Positions 12,590 through 22,213 of a stretch of 64,000 bases of DNA are shown here, piece by piece. Under the pieces are notes generated by a model. It did no database searches. It was not told where the DNA came from and saw nothing but the letters and a program-made list of their open reading frames with translations. Both the position numbers and the translations under genes were made by a program. Each line of letters starts with the position of its first letter. Within the stretch, counting starts at the first letter, position 1. This stretch comes from Arthrobacter citreus (lineage in GTDB: Bacteria > Actinomycetota > Actinomycetes > Actinomycetales > Micrococcaceae): NCBI RefSeq assembly GCF_009192745.1, contig NZ_VTFV01000004.1, positions 1-64,000 of the forward strand, written 5' to 3'.

Positions 12590-13509
12590 GCTTCTGCTCC
12601 GTCCGGGATGATCTGGGTGCCGATGCCGGCAGTGGTGAAGACTTCCAGCAGCATCGAGTGCGCCATGCGGCCGTCGACGACGGCGGCGCGGTCCACTCCC
12701 CCGTCCACGGCAGCCAGGCAGGCTTCCATCTTGGGGATCATGCCGGATTCAAGCGACGGGAGCATCTCCCGCAGTTCGCCGGCAGTGAGGGCGGAAATCA
12801 GCGAAGATTTGTCCGGCCAGTTGGCGTAGAGGCCTTCGACGTCGGTCAGGACCACCAGGCGGCAGGCTCCCAGCGCCACAGCCAGGGCGGCCGCTGCGGT
12901 GTCCGCGTTGACGTTGAGTACCTGCCCGGTGGGGTTGCCGTCGGCACCGATTTCCGGGGCCACCGTGGAAATCACCGGGATCCGGCCGGCTTCGATGAGG
13001 TCCAGGATGGCGCCGGGGTTTACACCCACCACTTCGCCGACGAGACCCAGGTCCACTTCTTCTCCGTCAATGACGGTTCCGGTGCGGACGGCCTGCAGCA
13101 GCCCGCCGTCTTCGCCGGAGAGGCCGACGGCGTAGGGTCCGTGGGAGTTGACCAGGCCGACCAGTTCGCGGCCCACCTGCCCGGTAAGCACCATGCGGAC
13201 GGCGTCCATGGCTTCGGGAGTGGTGACGCGCAGCCCGCCCTTGAACTCGGATTCGATGCCGAGCCGGTCCAGGAGGGCACTGATCTGCGGCCCGCCGCCG
13301 TGCACCACTACGGGGTGCACGCCCACGTGGTGGAGGAAGACGATGTCTTCGGCGAAGGCCTGGCGCAGTTCGTCGTTGATCATGGCGTTGCCGCCGTACT
13401 TGATCACGATGGTGCTGCCGGCGAAGCGCTGGATCCAGGGCAGGGCTTCAATCAGGGTGGCGGCCTTGTCCTGTGCCGCCGCCTGGTCCTGCTGGGTGGC
13501 TGTACTCAT
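12586..13509 (-). CDS. argB: Acetylglutamate kinase
   Basis: Phosphorylates N-acetylglutamate with ATP, the usual feedback-inhibited step of arginine synthesis. The amino-acid-kinase fold shows [10 protein letters not shown] near residue 35, [11 protein letters not shown] near 67 and [13 protein letters not shown] near 200. At 307 residues it has family length. Start ATG lies 16 bases after the argJ stop. Its stop overlaps the argD start. The hexameric, arginine-inhibited type usually has an N-terminal helix, and the extra helix [13 protein letters not shown] is present here, so arginine inhibition is plausible. Confidence 0.96.
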
Positions 13510-13525
13510 GCTGTTCTTTTCCCGC

Positions 13526-14694
13526 CTAGCTGCTGTACGCCGAGTTTTCGTGGACGTAGTCCGTGGTCAGGTCGTTCGTCCAGATGGTCGCGGACTCGGT
13601 GCCGGCAGCGAGGTCGATTTCAACGCTGACGGCCCGTCCGGTGAGGTCCACACCGTCGCGCGGTTCCCCGATGCCTCCGCCCCGGCAGACCTGCACGCCG
13701 TTGATGGTGACATTGATCTGGTCAGGTTCGAACGCGGCGTCGGTGGTGCCGACGGCTGAAAGCACCCGGCCCCAGTTCGGGTCATTCCCGAAGATGGCGG
13801 TCTTGAAGAGGTTGGAACGGGCGACGGCGCGGGAGGCGTTCTCGGCGTCGGCCACCGTGGCAGCGTTGAGCGTGGTGATGGCGATGTCGTGGCTGGCGCC
13901 TTCGGCGTCGGTGATCAGCTGCTGGGCCAGGGAGTAGCACACCTCGGTGAGTCCCCGGGTGAATTCTTCGGTGTCCGGGGTGGTTCCCGACGCGCCGGAG
14001 GCCATAAGGATCACGGTGTCGTTGGTGGACATGCAGCCGTCGGAGTCGGTGCGGTCGAAGGTGACGGCGGTGGCGGCGCGCAGCGCCGCATCCAGGGCAG
14101 CGGCGTCGAGGTCCGCATCCGTGGTCAGGACCACCAGCATGGTGGCCAGGCCCGGTGCCAGCATGCCGGCGCCCTTGGCCATGCCGCCAATGCTGTATCC
14201 GGTTCCGGTGAAAACTGCCTGCTTGGAGACCGTGTCCGTGGTCATGATCGCTTCGGCAGCCAGCGCACCGCCGTCGGAATCCAGTGCCCGGACCGCAGCC
14301 TCGGCGCCCGGGAGGAGCTTGTCCATGGGCAGCTGCTCGCCGATCAGGCCGGTGGAGCAGACCAGGACGTCGTTCGCGGAAATGCCGAGCAGGTCGGCAA
14401 CCTTCTCTGCGGTGGCGTGGGTGTTCTGGAAACCCTGCGGGCCGGTGCAGGCGTTGGCGCCGCCGGAGTTCAGGAACACGGCGTCGGCCCTGCCGTCGGA
14501 AATCGCCTGGCGTGACCAGTGCACCGGGGCTGCCGCGACCCGGTTGCGGGTGAAGACCGCTGCTGCTGCCTTGGCGGGGCCGTCGTTGACCACCAGGGCG
14601 ACGTCGCGTCCGCCGGAAGCCTTCAGGCCTGCGGTGACACCGGCGGCACGGAACCCTGCCGGTGCGGTGATGCCTGCTGCTGCGTTGGTGCTCA

Positions 14695-14695
<1 letters not shown>
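13526..14695 (-). CDS. argJ: Bifunctional glutamate N-acetyltransferase / ornithine acetyltransferase
   Basis: Recycles the acetyl group from acetylornithine to glutamate, closing the cyclic arginine pathway. The self-cleavage region [17 protein letters not shown] is present; the Thr of ATML becomes the N-terminal nucleophile of the beta chain. [11 protein letters not shown] and [11 protein letters not shown] are further signatures. The protein has 389 residues from the ATG at 14693-14695, which overlaps the argC stop by one base (TAATG). A longer frame to 14896 lies inside argC and is rejected. Confidence 0.95.
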
Positions 14696-15777
<1,082 letters not shown>

Positions 15778-15836
15778 TGACTCCGGTGGGCCAGAATCCG
15801 TGCCTCCCGGCAGCCCCCGCCCTACGATGGTTCGAA

Positions 15837-15848
15837 GGTTCGCGAACC
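15837..15848. promoter_or_regulatory. Palindrome before the quinone oxidoreductase gene
   Basis: GGTTCGCGAACC is a perfect 12-base palindrome 36 bases upstream of the ATG at 15885, preceded by a related GGTTCGAA and a possible -10 TACGAT (15823-15828). It could be an operator for an unidentified regulator. No -35 is convincing. Confidence 0.3.
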
Positions 15849-15884
15849 TGTTTACAGCCGCCAATCCACCGGAAGAGGCATTCC

Positions 15885-16850
15885 ATGCATAAGGCCATTG
15901 TCGTCCCCAAAGCGGGCGGACCCGAAATCCTGCGCTATGAAGACGTGGACCTTCCCGTTCCCGGACCCAACGAGCTGCTGGTGAAGGTGGCTGCCGCGGG
16001 CGTGAACTTCATCGACACGTACCAGCGCAGCGGTGTCTACAAGATGGATTATCCCTTCATTCCAGGTTCCGAAGCCGCAGGCACCATAGTCCAGGCAGGG
16101 ATGGACGTAGCCGCTTTCAGCGACGGGGACCGGGTTGCGACCGCAGAGGGCGGCGGAGCCTATTCCGAGTACATGCTGCTGGATGCGTCCAAGGCCCTGC
16201 CCGTGCCCCGGGGCGTGAGCAGCGAGGTAGCCGCCGCCCTGCCGCTTCAGGGCATCACGGCGCATTATCTGTGCAACTCCACCTACCCCGTCCAGGCCGG
16301 GGAAACCGTCCTCACCCATGCCGGTGCCGGCGGCGTCGGGCTGCTGCTGACCCAACTGCTCAAGGCCAAGGGCGCCACCGTGATCACCACCGTTTCCACG
16401 GATGAGAAGGAAGCGCTGGCGTCCGCGGCCGGCGCTGACCATGTGCTGCGCTACGACGGCTTCTCCGACCGGGTGCGCGAACTGACCGACGGGCACGGCG
16501 TGGACGTCGTGTTCGACGGCGTCGGGAAGGCTACGTTCGACGGTTCCCTGGCCAGCCTGCGTCCGCGCGGCATGATGGTGCTGTTCGGCGGCGCCTCAGG
16601 CCAGGTACCTCCGTTCGATATCCAGCGGCTGAACGCCCTGGGCTCGCTCTATCTGACCCGGCCGACGCTAAGGGATTACCTGCTCAGCGCCGAGGAGCGG
16701 CAGTGGCGTGCCCGCGAACTGTTCGACATGGTGGAGGCCGGAACCCTGGACGTGCGGATCGGCGCAACCTACCCCCTGGCCGACGCCGCACAGGCACATG
16801 AGGACCTCGAAGGCCGGAAGACGACCGGCAAGGTGCTGCTGGTTCCGTAG
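15885..16850 (+). CDS. Quinone oxidoreductase, zinc-independent MDR family
   Basis: NADPH:quinone reductase (zeta-crystallin/QOR type). GroES-like half: residues about 1-120 with VAAAGVNFIDTYQRSGVY. Rossmann half: THAGAGGVGLLLTQLLKAKGA near residue 145, which is the nucleotide-binding AxxGGVG loop. The structural zinc cysteines of alcohol dehydrogenases are absent. 321 residues is normal for QOR. The ATG at 15885 follows GGAAGAGG by about 7 bases; the frame extends further upstream without a ribosome site. It is divergent from argC and stands alone. Confidence 0.92.
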   Translation: MHKAIVVPKAGGPEILRYEDVDLPVPGPNELLVKVAAAGVNFIDTYQRSGVYKMDYPFIPGSEAAGTIVQAGMDVAAFSDGDRVATAEGGGAYSEYMLLDASKALPVPRGVSSEVAAALPLQGITAHYLCNSTYPVQAGETVLTHAGAGGVGLLLTQLLKAKGATVITTVSTDEKEALASAAGADHVLRYDGFSDRVRELTDGHGVDVVFDGVGKATFDGSLASLRPRGMMVLFGGASGQVPPFDIQRLNALGSLYLTRPTLRDYLLSAEERQWRARELFDMVEAGTLDVRIGATYPLADAAQAHEDLEGRKTTGKVLLVP

Positions 16851-16894
16851 CGCCGGCCCGATTGTTGCCGTCTCCGTTCCCCTGGCGCTGCCTC

Positions 16895-16984
16895 GGGATT
16901 CGCTCCGCTTTGTGACAAACGCTCCGGTACGCCGCGGAGGGAACGCCACAAACGGGAGCGATCTGCACAAACCGGAGCGATCCC
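16895..16984. repeat. Palindromic repeat family B, copy B1
   Basis: Left arm GGGATTCGCTCCGCTTTGTG (16895-16914) pairs with the right arm CACAAACCGGAGCGATCCC (about 16966-16984). The middle contains an extra partial copy of the unit (CACAAACGGGAGCGATC). It starts 45 bases beyond the quinone oxidoreductase stop. A shorter sister copy is at 17974-18046, on the other side of the DUF2975/HTH pair. Confidence 0.85.
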
Positions 16985-17022
16985 GATTCTCTCGACAGTG
17001 TTGCCATCCGCACCAACCCGTC

Positions 17023-17055
17023 ATATCGTTTATCAATATTATTGACAATCGATAT
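17023..17055. promoter_or_regulatory. Nested inverted repeat before the DUF2975 gene
   Basis: Outer arms ATATCG (17023-17028) and CGATAT (17050-17055) enclose an inner TCAATA-T-TATTGA (17033-17045). The region is unusually AT-rich and ends 5 bases from the first ATG. The neighbouring YozG-type Cro/CI regulator is the natural candidate to bind it; this is inference. Confidence 0.5.
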
Positions 17056-17060
17056 GGGGA

Positions 17061-17696
17061 ATGATGACGAACGTGACGCACACCAGAAAACCGAAGTCCG
17101 GCCAGTTGGCGGTGATCTCGGTTTGGATCGTTGCCTGCCTCGCAGCACTCGGTAGTGCTGCGGAGGCATTCGTGACGATCTTCGGCCGGACTCCGTTGGC
17201 CTTCGGGGGTGCTGATCCGCGGGTGCAGCTCGTTATGCTCCCCCAAATCACTCAGGCGGAACTCCGTGAGGGTGCAGTTGGCTATCTGGTGGATATTCCG
17301 TTGTGGCTGCGCGTGCTGTGTGCGACCCCTGCATTGCTTTACATTGTCATGGCACTGGTGGCCGCGTTCCTCATCGCGAGAGTCCTGCGGGAAATCTCTG
17401 CCGGACGGCCGTTCACAGCGCGGGTACGGAAGAATCTACTGGCCCTTAGCTTTCTCCTGATTGGAGCTGGGCTTCTGTACGGCACGCTCGACGCTACGGC
17501 AAACCGGGCCGTCTTTGAGGTGGCGAGCAATTTCGGCACCGAAGGTTTCCCGCTCGGCGCGGATTACGCAGCAATCAGCACCGACGCTCCCCGGTGGCCG
17601 TACTTCATGATCACCAGCGGCGTCGTTGGCCTGGCGCTCTCCAGCGCTTTCAAGGCAGGCGGACGGCTGCAGGAAGAGACGGACGGACTTGTCTGA
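17061..17696 (+). CDS. DUF2975 membrane protein
   Basis: A 211-residue integral membrane protein with four predicted helices at about residues 17-40, 82-107, 125-145 and 178-197; RVRKNLLALSFLLIGAGLLY and the RPFTARVRKNL loop fit DUF2975. Such proteins occur widely beside a small Cro/CI-type regulator (YoaS-YozG in Bacillus), as here. Function is unknown; a membrane sensor or modulator of the regulator is possible. ATG codons at 17061 and 17064 are both possible, behind GGGGA. The pair is bracketed by repeats B1 and B2. Confidence 0.78.
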   Translation: MMTNVTHTRKPKSGQLAVISVWIVACLAALGSAAEAFVTIFGRTPLAFGGADPRVQLVMLPQITQAELREGAVGYLVDIPLWLRVLCATPALLYIVMALVAAFLIARVLREISAGRPFTARVRKNLLALSFLLIGAGLLYGTLDATANRAVFEVASNFGTEGFPLGADYAAISTDAPRWPYFMITSGVVGLALSSAFKAGGRLQEETDGLV

Positions 17697-17937
17697 CACT
17701 CGATCCGCTGCCGAGCCAGCCAGCGGCCACCGAGTGGTGTGCCATCTGGATGAGGTGCTGCTCCAGCGGGGAATGACGTTGACTGAGCTTTCAGTGCGGA
17801 CCGGCATAACCATGGCAAACCTTTCCATCCTCAAAACGAACAAGGCCAAGGCCGTTCGGTTCACCACCTTGACAGCCGTCTGCGACGCTCTGGAAACCAC
17901 GCCGGGCGAACTCTTCAGCATCGAGCCTCGGACTTGA
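17689..17937 (+). CDS. Small Cro/CI-type HTH regulator (YozG-like)
   Basis: An about 82-residue protein made almost entirely of one helix-turn-helix domain: MTLTELSVRTGITMANLSIL (helices 2-3), then VRFTTLTAVCDALETTPGELF, the typical XRE tail. I take the TTG at 17689, which overlaps the DUF2975 stop and follows AGGAAGAG; tandem GTG codons at 17734/17737 are alternatives giving a 67-residue protein. The family partner of DUF2975 proteins, it probably autoregulates through the nested palindrome upstream. Confidence 0.75.
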   Translation: MSDTRSAAEPASGHRVVCHLDEVLLQRGMTLTELSVRTGITMANLSILKTNKAKAVRFTTLTAVCDALETTPGELFSIEPRT

Positions 17938-17973
17938 AACTGTTTGTCAGCGTCTAGGCCCGCTGCCGGCTTG

Positions 17974-18046
17974 CCGGTTCCGCTCCACTTTGTGGCAATC
18001 GCTCCGATATGCCGCGGAGCGATCTGCACAAAGCGGAGCAGATCCG
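17974..18046. repeat. Palindromic repeat family B, copy B2
   Basis: CCGGTTCCGCTCCACTTTG on the left pairs with CAAAGCGGAGCAGATCCGG on the right; the centre GCTCCGATATGCCGCGGAGC is itself a smaller inverted repeat. It shares CGCTCC-CTTTGTG, GCCGCGGAG and GATCTGCACAAA with copy B1. It lies 37 bases after the HTH stop codon. Confidence 0.85.
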
Positions 18047-18143
18047 GGTTCTGTTGCCGGTTTGGGGGTTGCTGCCTGATCCAAGCGGCAGCAGAAGTGC
18101 GAACCGGTCGGATCTTCCTGAACCGGCAGCAGAATCACCGCGC
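18046..18143. repeat. Inverted/direct repeat cluster C
   Basis: GGTTCTGTTGCCGGTT (18048-18063) is nearly complementary to AACCGGCAGCAGAATCACC near 18121-18139. GCGGCAGCAGAA near 18092 repeats the right-hand motif. The cluster directly abuts repeat B2, so the two may form one composite element. No gene is evident in 17938-18212. Confidence 0.5.
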
Positions 18144-18212
18144 ATCCCCCGCCCCGTGTCCGATACCTCGGCTGCACTGTGGGCGCCGCGCGTTTGTGCG
18201 AGACTCGACCCC

Positions 18213-18629
18213 ATGATGAGCGCACAAGGCCCGGATCGGGTCGCGCAGGTCGACGCCGTCAGCATCGCACTCGCCGCTGCCGGCATTCTGAGCGGCAACC
18301 TGCTCGGGCTGCCGCCCGACGCACAGGCGGCCCAGCTGATGCTGCTATTCACCGGGCTCGCCGCTGCCCTCCAGGTGATCAGGGACCGCCGGGCCGCCGC
18401 AAGACACGAAACCTTCCGCACATTCCAACCAACAGGCAAGCGCCTGGCGGGAACTCTGCTGTTGCTGGGAGTAGTCGTCGTCCCCGTAGCTCTTTACGTC
18501 AGCTCGATTCCGGGGCACGGTTGGATAGCGATCGGATATCTGCTGATTGGCATGGGAATGACCGCCCCGCTCCTGGTGGCGAACCGGAAAACCAGTTCGG
18601 CAGATCCCGTGGGCAACCGTCCTCACTGA
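18213..18629 (+). CDS. Small membrane protein of unknown function
   Basis: About 138 residues from the ATG at 18213 (or 18216). Hydrophobic segments lie at about 13-32, 38-55, 75-95 and 102-122 (LAGTLLLLGVVVVPVALYVSS, WIAIGYLLIGMGMTAPLLV), so probably four short helices with a basic loop (IRDRRAAARHETFR) between. I do not recognise a family. No clear ribosome site; the frame is open further upstream through repeat DNA, which I exclude. Confidence 0.55.
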   Translation: MMSAQGPDRVAQVDAVSIALAAAGILSGNLLGLPPDAQAAQLMLLFTGLAAALQVIRDRRAAARHETFRTFQPTGKRLAGTLLLLGVVVVPVALYVSSIPGHGWIAIGYLLIGMGMTAPLLVANRKTSSADPVGNRPH

Positions 18630-18643
18630 AAGGCGGCAGGATT

Positions 18644-18976
18644 ATGCAGTCGGACCCGGCGCAGGAGACCCTGGCCCAGCGCATCCGGGCGAGCCTTGCC
18701 TCCCACCAAGACGTCCGGGAGAAAAACATGTTCGGCGGCGTGGCTTTTATGGTGGACGGACGTCTGACGGTGTCGGCTGGCCGGGTCGGGAACCTGCTGG
18801 TTTGTGTGGATCCGGCGGATTACCGGGAGCTGCTCGCCGTCGGCGGCCAGCCTGCCTTCATGGGCGCGGGCCGTCCGATGGGCGAAGGATGGATGAACGT
18901 TCCCATGGACATCATCGCGGACGATGAAGCTCTGGACTGGTGGCTCGCCGTGGGGCGTACGTCGCGGGGCGGCTAG
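18644..18976 (+). CDS. TfoX N-terminal domain-like protein
   Basis: A 110-residue protein matching the TfoX_N fold: REKNMFGGVAFMVDGRLTV, NLLVCVDPADYRELL and GRPMGEGWMNVPMDII follow the family pattern. TfoX in gamma-proteobacteria activates competence genes, but free-standing N-terminal-domain proteins in actinobacteria have unknown roles. ATG at 18644 follows AAGGCGGCAGG. Its stop shares the palindromic CTAG with the stop of the convergent HAD gene. Confidence 0.8.
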   Translation: MQSDPAQETLAQRIRASLASHQDVREKNMFGGVAFMVDGRLTVSAGRVGNLLVCVDPADYRELLAVGGQPAFMGAGRPMGEGWMNVPMDIIADDEALDWWLAVGRTSRGG

Positions 18977-19593
18977 CCCGGATCGGCGAGCAGAGCAAAT
19001 TCCTGCCGCAGGTCCGTGCCCTCCGCGTGCAGCACCACTTGCATGCCTAACGCCTTGGCTGCTTCGATATTCGCCGGATTGTCGTCGATGAAGACCACGT
19101 CTTCGGGGGCTGCACCCAGGCCGTCAAGGACGTGCCGGTAGATCCGTTCATCCGGTTTGACCATGCCCAGCCGGCCGCTGAAGTAGCGGGCAGCAAAGAA
19201 CGCCGGCCAGGACGCCTCCGACTCGTACCGGTAAGACATCTCCGCGGGCATATTTGAGAGCAGCGCCAGCTGCGCACCTTCCCCGGCCAAGAACTCCAGC
19301 ACTTGGTGGGTGCGGGGATTGGGCCGCGACCACTGTCGGGCGTCGAGCTCCTCGAGCCGGGCCAGCTCGTTCTCATCCACACGCCGGCCGAGGACCGAAG
19401 CCCAGTAATCCGCGGGACTTAGCTCACCGCCGTCGTACTCCAGCCGGGTGGCCCAATAAGGACTCGACGCGGGCTGCAGATCCATGCCGGTGGCGTTCCG
19501 AAGCGCGTCCCAGTCTTCCGGGAGCGGCGCGGCAGAGATCACCATGCCGTAGTCGAAGAGGTACCAGGTGCCGGGGCGGGAAAGAGTATTCAC
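18973..19593 (-). CDS. HAD-family hydrolase
   Basis: A 206-residue haloacid dehalogenase-like phosphatase. Motif I is LFDYGMVIS, where the nucleophile Asp is followed by Y-G-M rather than the usual x-D-G or x-G-G; motif II is LLSNMPAE; the motif III lysine is in GMVKPDERIYRHVL; motif IV is VVFIDDNPANIEAAKALGM. This is the subfamily 1A/epoxide-hydrolase-N-like group with a helical cap at about 20-90. Substrate unknown. Start is GTG at 19593, with AGGGG immediately next to it. Confidence 0.85.
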   Translation of the reverse strand: MNTLSRPGTWYLFDYGMVISAAPLPEDWDALRNATGMDLQPASSPYWATRLEYDGGELSPADYWASVLGRRVDENELARLEELDARQWSRPNPRTHQVLEFLAGEGAQLALLSNMPAEMSYRYESEASWPAFFAARYFSGRLGMVKPDERIYRHVLDGLGAAPEDVVFIDDNPANIEAAKALGMQVVLHAEGTDLRQEFALLADPG

Positions 19594-19608
19594 CCCCTAC
19601 AAGCTAGC

Positions 19609-19660
19609 AAAAAAAACGCAGAGCCCCACCGGAAGATTCCGGCGGGGATCTGCGCTTTTT
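19609..19660 (-). terminator. pheT intrinsic terminator
   Basis: A long stem (arms about 19617-19634 and 19637-19654; CGCAGAGCCCCACCGGA against TCCGGCGGGGATCTGCG) ends in eight T residues on the minus strand (A-run 19609-19616). It lies 10-50 bases beyond the pheT stop and ahead of the HAD gene. Confidence 0.88.
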
Positions 19661-19669
19661 CAGGTGGAA

Positions 19670-22213
19670 CTACCGCTGCACGGCACCAAAACGCTCGGCA
19701 GCCAGCGCGACGGCGGCGGCCCGGGATTCGGAGGCCTCGTCGGCGGTCAGCGTGCGGTCATCGGCGCGGAACCGCAGGGCAAAGGCGAGGGACTTGTGCC
19801 CCGGCTCGATGCCCTTGCCGGTGTAGACGTCGAACAGCGCGATGTCTTCCAGCAGGTCGCCGGCACCTTCACGCAGGGTTTCCAGCACGGACTCTGCCGG
19901 GATGTCTTCGCCCACAATGAGCGCCACATCCTGCGTGGTGGCCGGGTACGTGGAGATTTCCTTCGCCACGATGACGTCCGGAGCAGCATCGAACAGTGCA
20001 TCGGCATCGAGCTCCAGCGCCACGGTGCGGGCCGGCATATCCCGGGCTGCGAGCAGCTTCGGGTGCAGTTCGCCCGCGTAGCCAACCGTTTCGCCGCTGC
20101 GCAGCGAGATCTTGGCGGTGCGTCCCGGATGGAAAGCCTGGTGTTCGCCCTGGCTGATGACCAGTTCGACGCCGAGCACGTCGCCCATGATCCGGGCGGT
20201 GTCGACGGCGTCGGCCCAGTCCCAGGCACGCGGAGTGTGGCCGGCGCCGGCGGGTGACTCGTGGCCGGTGAACAGCACGCCGATATGCAGCGGCTGGTCC
20301 GGGATTCCGTTATAGAGGCCGTCGAGGACCTCTTCCGAGGGCTTGACACCCAGCGGCGGAATCGACTCCGTGCCGTTCTGCTCCCCCGGAAGGAAGACGA
20401 GCGCGGATTCGAAGAGCGCCAGGTCCCGGAAGCCGCGTGAAAGGTTCCGCTTGGCGACGTCGAACAGGCCCGGCAGCACCGAGGTGCGCAGGTAGCCGAA
20501 CTCGGCGGAGAGCGGGTTGGCCAGCTTCACGGCCGGGCGTTCTTCGCCGGCCACCGGGGTGCCGAAGGTGTTGTTGTCCGCTTCGGTGACGAAGGGGTAG
20601 GACAGCACTTCGGTGAGGCCCGACGCCGCGAGGGACTGCTGCAGCCGGCGGCGCTGCTGCTGGACGCGGGTCAGGCCGCGGCCGGGAGGAGCAACCGGAA
20701 GGGTGGAGGGAATCTTGTCGTAGCCCACCAGCCGGATGATTTCCTCGGTGAGGTCCTCACGGGTTTCCAGGTCGGTCCGCCAGCTCGGGGGAACTACCCG
20801 GAAGCCGCCGTCGGCCTTTTCAACGTCTGCGCCCAAATCGGTGAGCGTGCCGGTGATCTGGTCCTCGGTGAACTCCAGGCCGATCAGCCTGGCCGGGAAG
20901 TCCGCCGGCAGGAAGATGCTGCGGGTTTCCGGTGCGGTTCCGGCGTCGGTGATGGATTCGTCGGCGGTGCCGCCGGCGAGTTCCACCAGGAGGTCGACGG
21001 CGCGCTGGGCAGCGATGTCCGCGACGTACCAGTCAACGCCGCGCTCGAAGCGCTTGGACGCCTCGGACGGGAGCTTGTGGCGGCGGCGCGAACGGCCAAT
21101 CGAGACTTCCTCGAAGTGGGCGGCCTCAATCAGGACGTTCTGTGTGGCGTCGGAGACCTCGGTGGCATTGCCGCCCATCACGCCGGCGATGCCAATGGCA
21201 CCGGAGCCGTCAGTGATCAGCAGGTCCTCGGGGTCCAGCGTGCGGACCTTGTCATCCAGGGTCTTCAGCGTCTCGCCCGGGTTGGCGCGGCGGACCACGA
21301 TCTCGCCCGTGAGCTTGTCCAGGTCGTAGAAGTGCAGCGGCTGGCCGAGCTCGAGCATCACGTAGTTGGAGATGTCCACGACCAACGAGATGGACCGCAT
21401 GCCGGCCAGGCGCAGGCGTGAGGACATCCACGGCGGCGTCGGGCGGGTGGGGTCCACGCCGCGGACGGTGCGGGCCACGAAGCGGTCGCAGCCGGCCTTG
21501 CCGTAGATCGGGGCTTCGTCGGCCAGGCGCACCGGGTACCCGGCGCCGTCGGCTTCCGGAACCTCCACCGTGGCCGCGGGGTCGGTGAACTTGGTGCCGG
21601 TGGCGTGGGCGTACTCGCGGGCAGCGCCGCGGATGGAGAAGACGTAGCCGCGGTCCGGGGTGACGTTGATTTCCGCCGCCTGGTCGTAGAGGCCCAGCAG
21701 CTCCATCGCGTCGGTGCCGACCTCGGGATCAAGACCCAGGGTGGAGAGCACCAGGATGCCGTCGTGGTCTTCGCCGATGCCGAGTTCACGCACGGAGGCG
21801 ATCATGCCGGCGGAAACGTGGCCGTAGGTCTTGCGCGGGCTGATCCGGAAATCACCGGGCAGCACGGCGCCGGGCAGGGTGACAACAACCTTGTCCCCCA
21901 CCTCGAAGTTGTGCGCGCCGCAGACGATGCCCTGCACACCGGACGGGTCAATGCCGTCACCGGTCAGCGTCTGCTCAGCGCCCTCCGGCACCACCCGGAC
22001 GGAGCACCAGTTGATGGTCTTGCCGTTCTTCTGCGGCTCGGGCTCCTTGGAGAGCACCTGGCCGACCACGATCGGGCCCTGCAGTTCGTCGGTGGGACGG
22101 TGGACGTCCTCTTCCTCCAGGCCAACCTTGACCAGTTCTGCCATCACGTCTTCGGCGGTTGCATCCGCCGGCACCTGGGCGTACTCGCGCAGCCAGGAAA
22201 GTGGGATTCTCAC
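19670..22213 (-). CDS. pheT: Phenylalanyl-tRNA synthetase beta subunit
   Basis: The large subunit of the (alpha-beta)2 enzyme that charges tRNA-Phe; it holds the editing site and binds the tRNA anticodon. Domain order fits: N-terminal tRNA-binding domain at about 40-150 (VGQVLSKEPEPQKNGKTINW), B3/B4 editing domain near 210-380, B5, catalytic-like core, and the C-terminal ferredoxin-like anticodon domain (ISTYPATTQDVALIV). At 847 residues it has normal length. The GTG start directly follows the pheS stop (TAAGTG), so translation is coupled. Confidence 0.97.
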   Translation of the reverse strand: MRIPLSWLREYAQVPADATAEDVMAELVKVGLEEEDVHRPTDELQGPIVVGQVLSKEPEPQKNGKTINWCSVRVVPEGAEQTLTGDGIDPSGVQGIVCGAHNFEVGDKVVVTLPGAVLPGDFRISPRKTYGHVSAGMIASVRELGIGEDHDGILVLSTLGLDPEVGTDAMELLGLYDQAAEINVTPDRGYVFSIRGAAREYAHATGTKFTDPAATVEVPEADGAGYPVRLADEAPIYGKAGCDRFVARTVRGVDPTRPTPPWMSSRLRLAGMRSISLVVDISNYVMLELGQPLHFYDLDKLTGEIVVRRANPGETLKTLDDKVRTLDPEDLLITDGSGAIGIAGVMGGNATEVSDATQNVLIEAAHFEEVSIGRSRRRHKLPSEASKRFERGVDWYVADIAAQRAVDLLVELAGGTADESITDAGTAPETRSIFLPADFPARLIGLEFTEDQITGTLTDLGADVEKADGGFRVVPPSWRTDLETREDLTEEIIRLVGYDKIPSTLPVAPPGRGLTRVQQQRRRLQQSLAASGLTEVLSYPFVTEADNNTFGTPVAGEERPAVKLANPLSAEFGYLRTSVLPGLFDVAKRNLSRGFRDLALFESALVFLPGEQNGTESIPPLGVKPSEEVLDGLYNGIPDQPLHIGVLFTGHESPAGAGHTPRAWDWADAVDTARIMGDVLGVELVISQGEHQAFHPGRTAKISLRSGETVGYAGELHPKLLAARDMPARTVALELDADALFDAAPDVIVAKEISTYPATTQDVALIVGEDIPAESVLETLREGAGDLLEDIALFDVYTGKGIEPGHKSLAFALRFRADDRTLTADEASESRAAAVALAAERFGAVQR

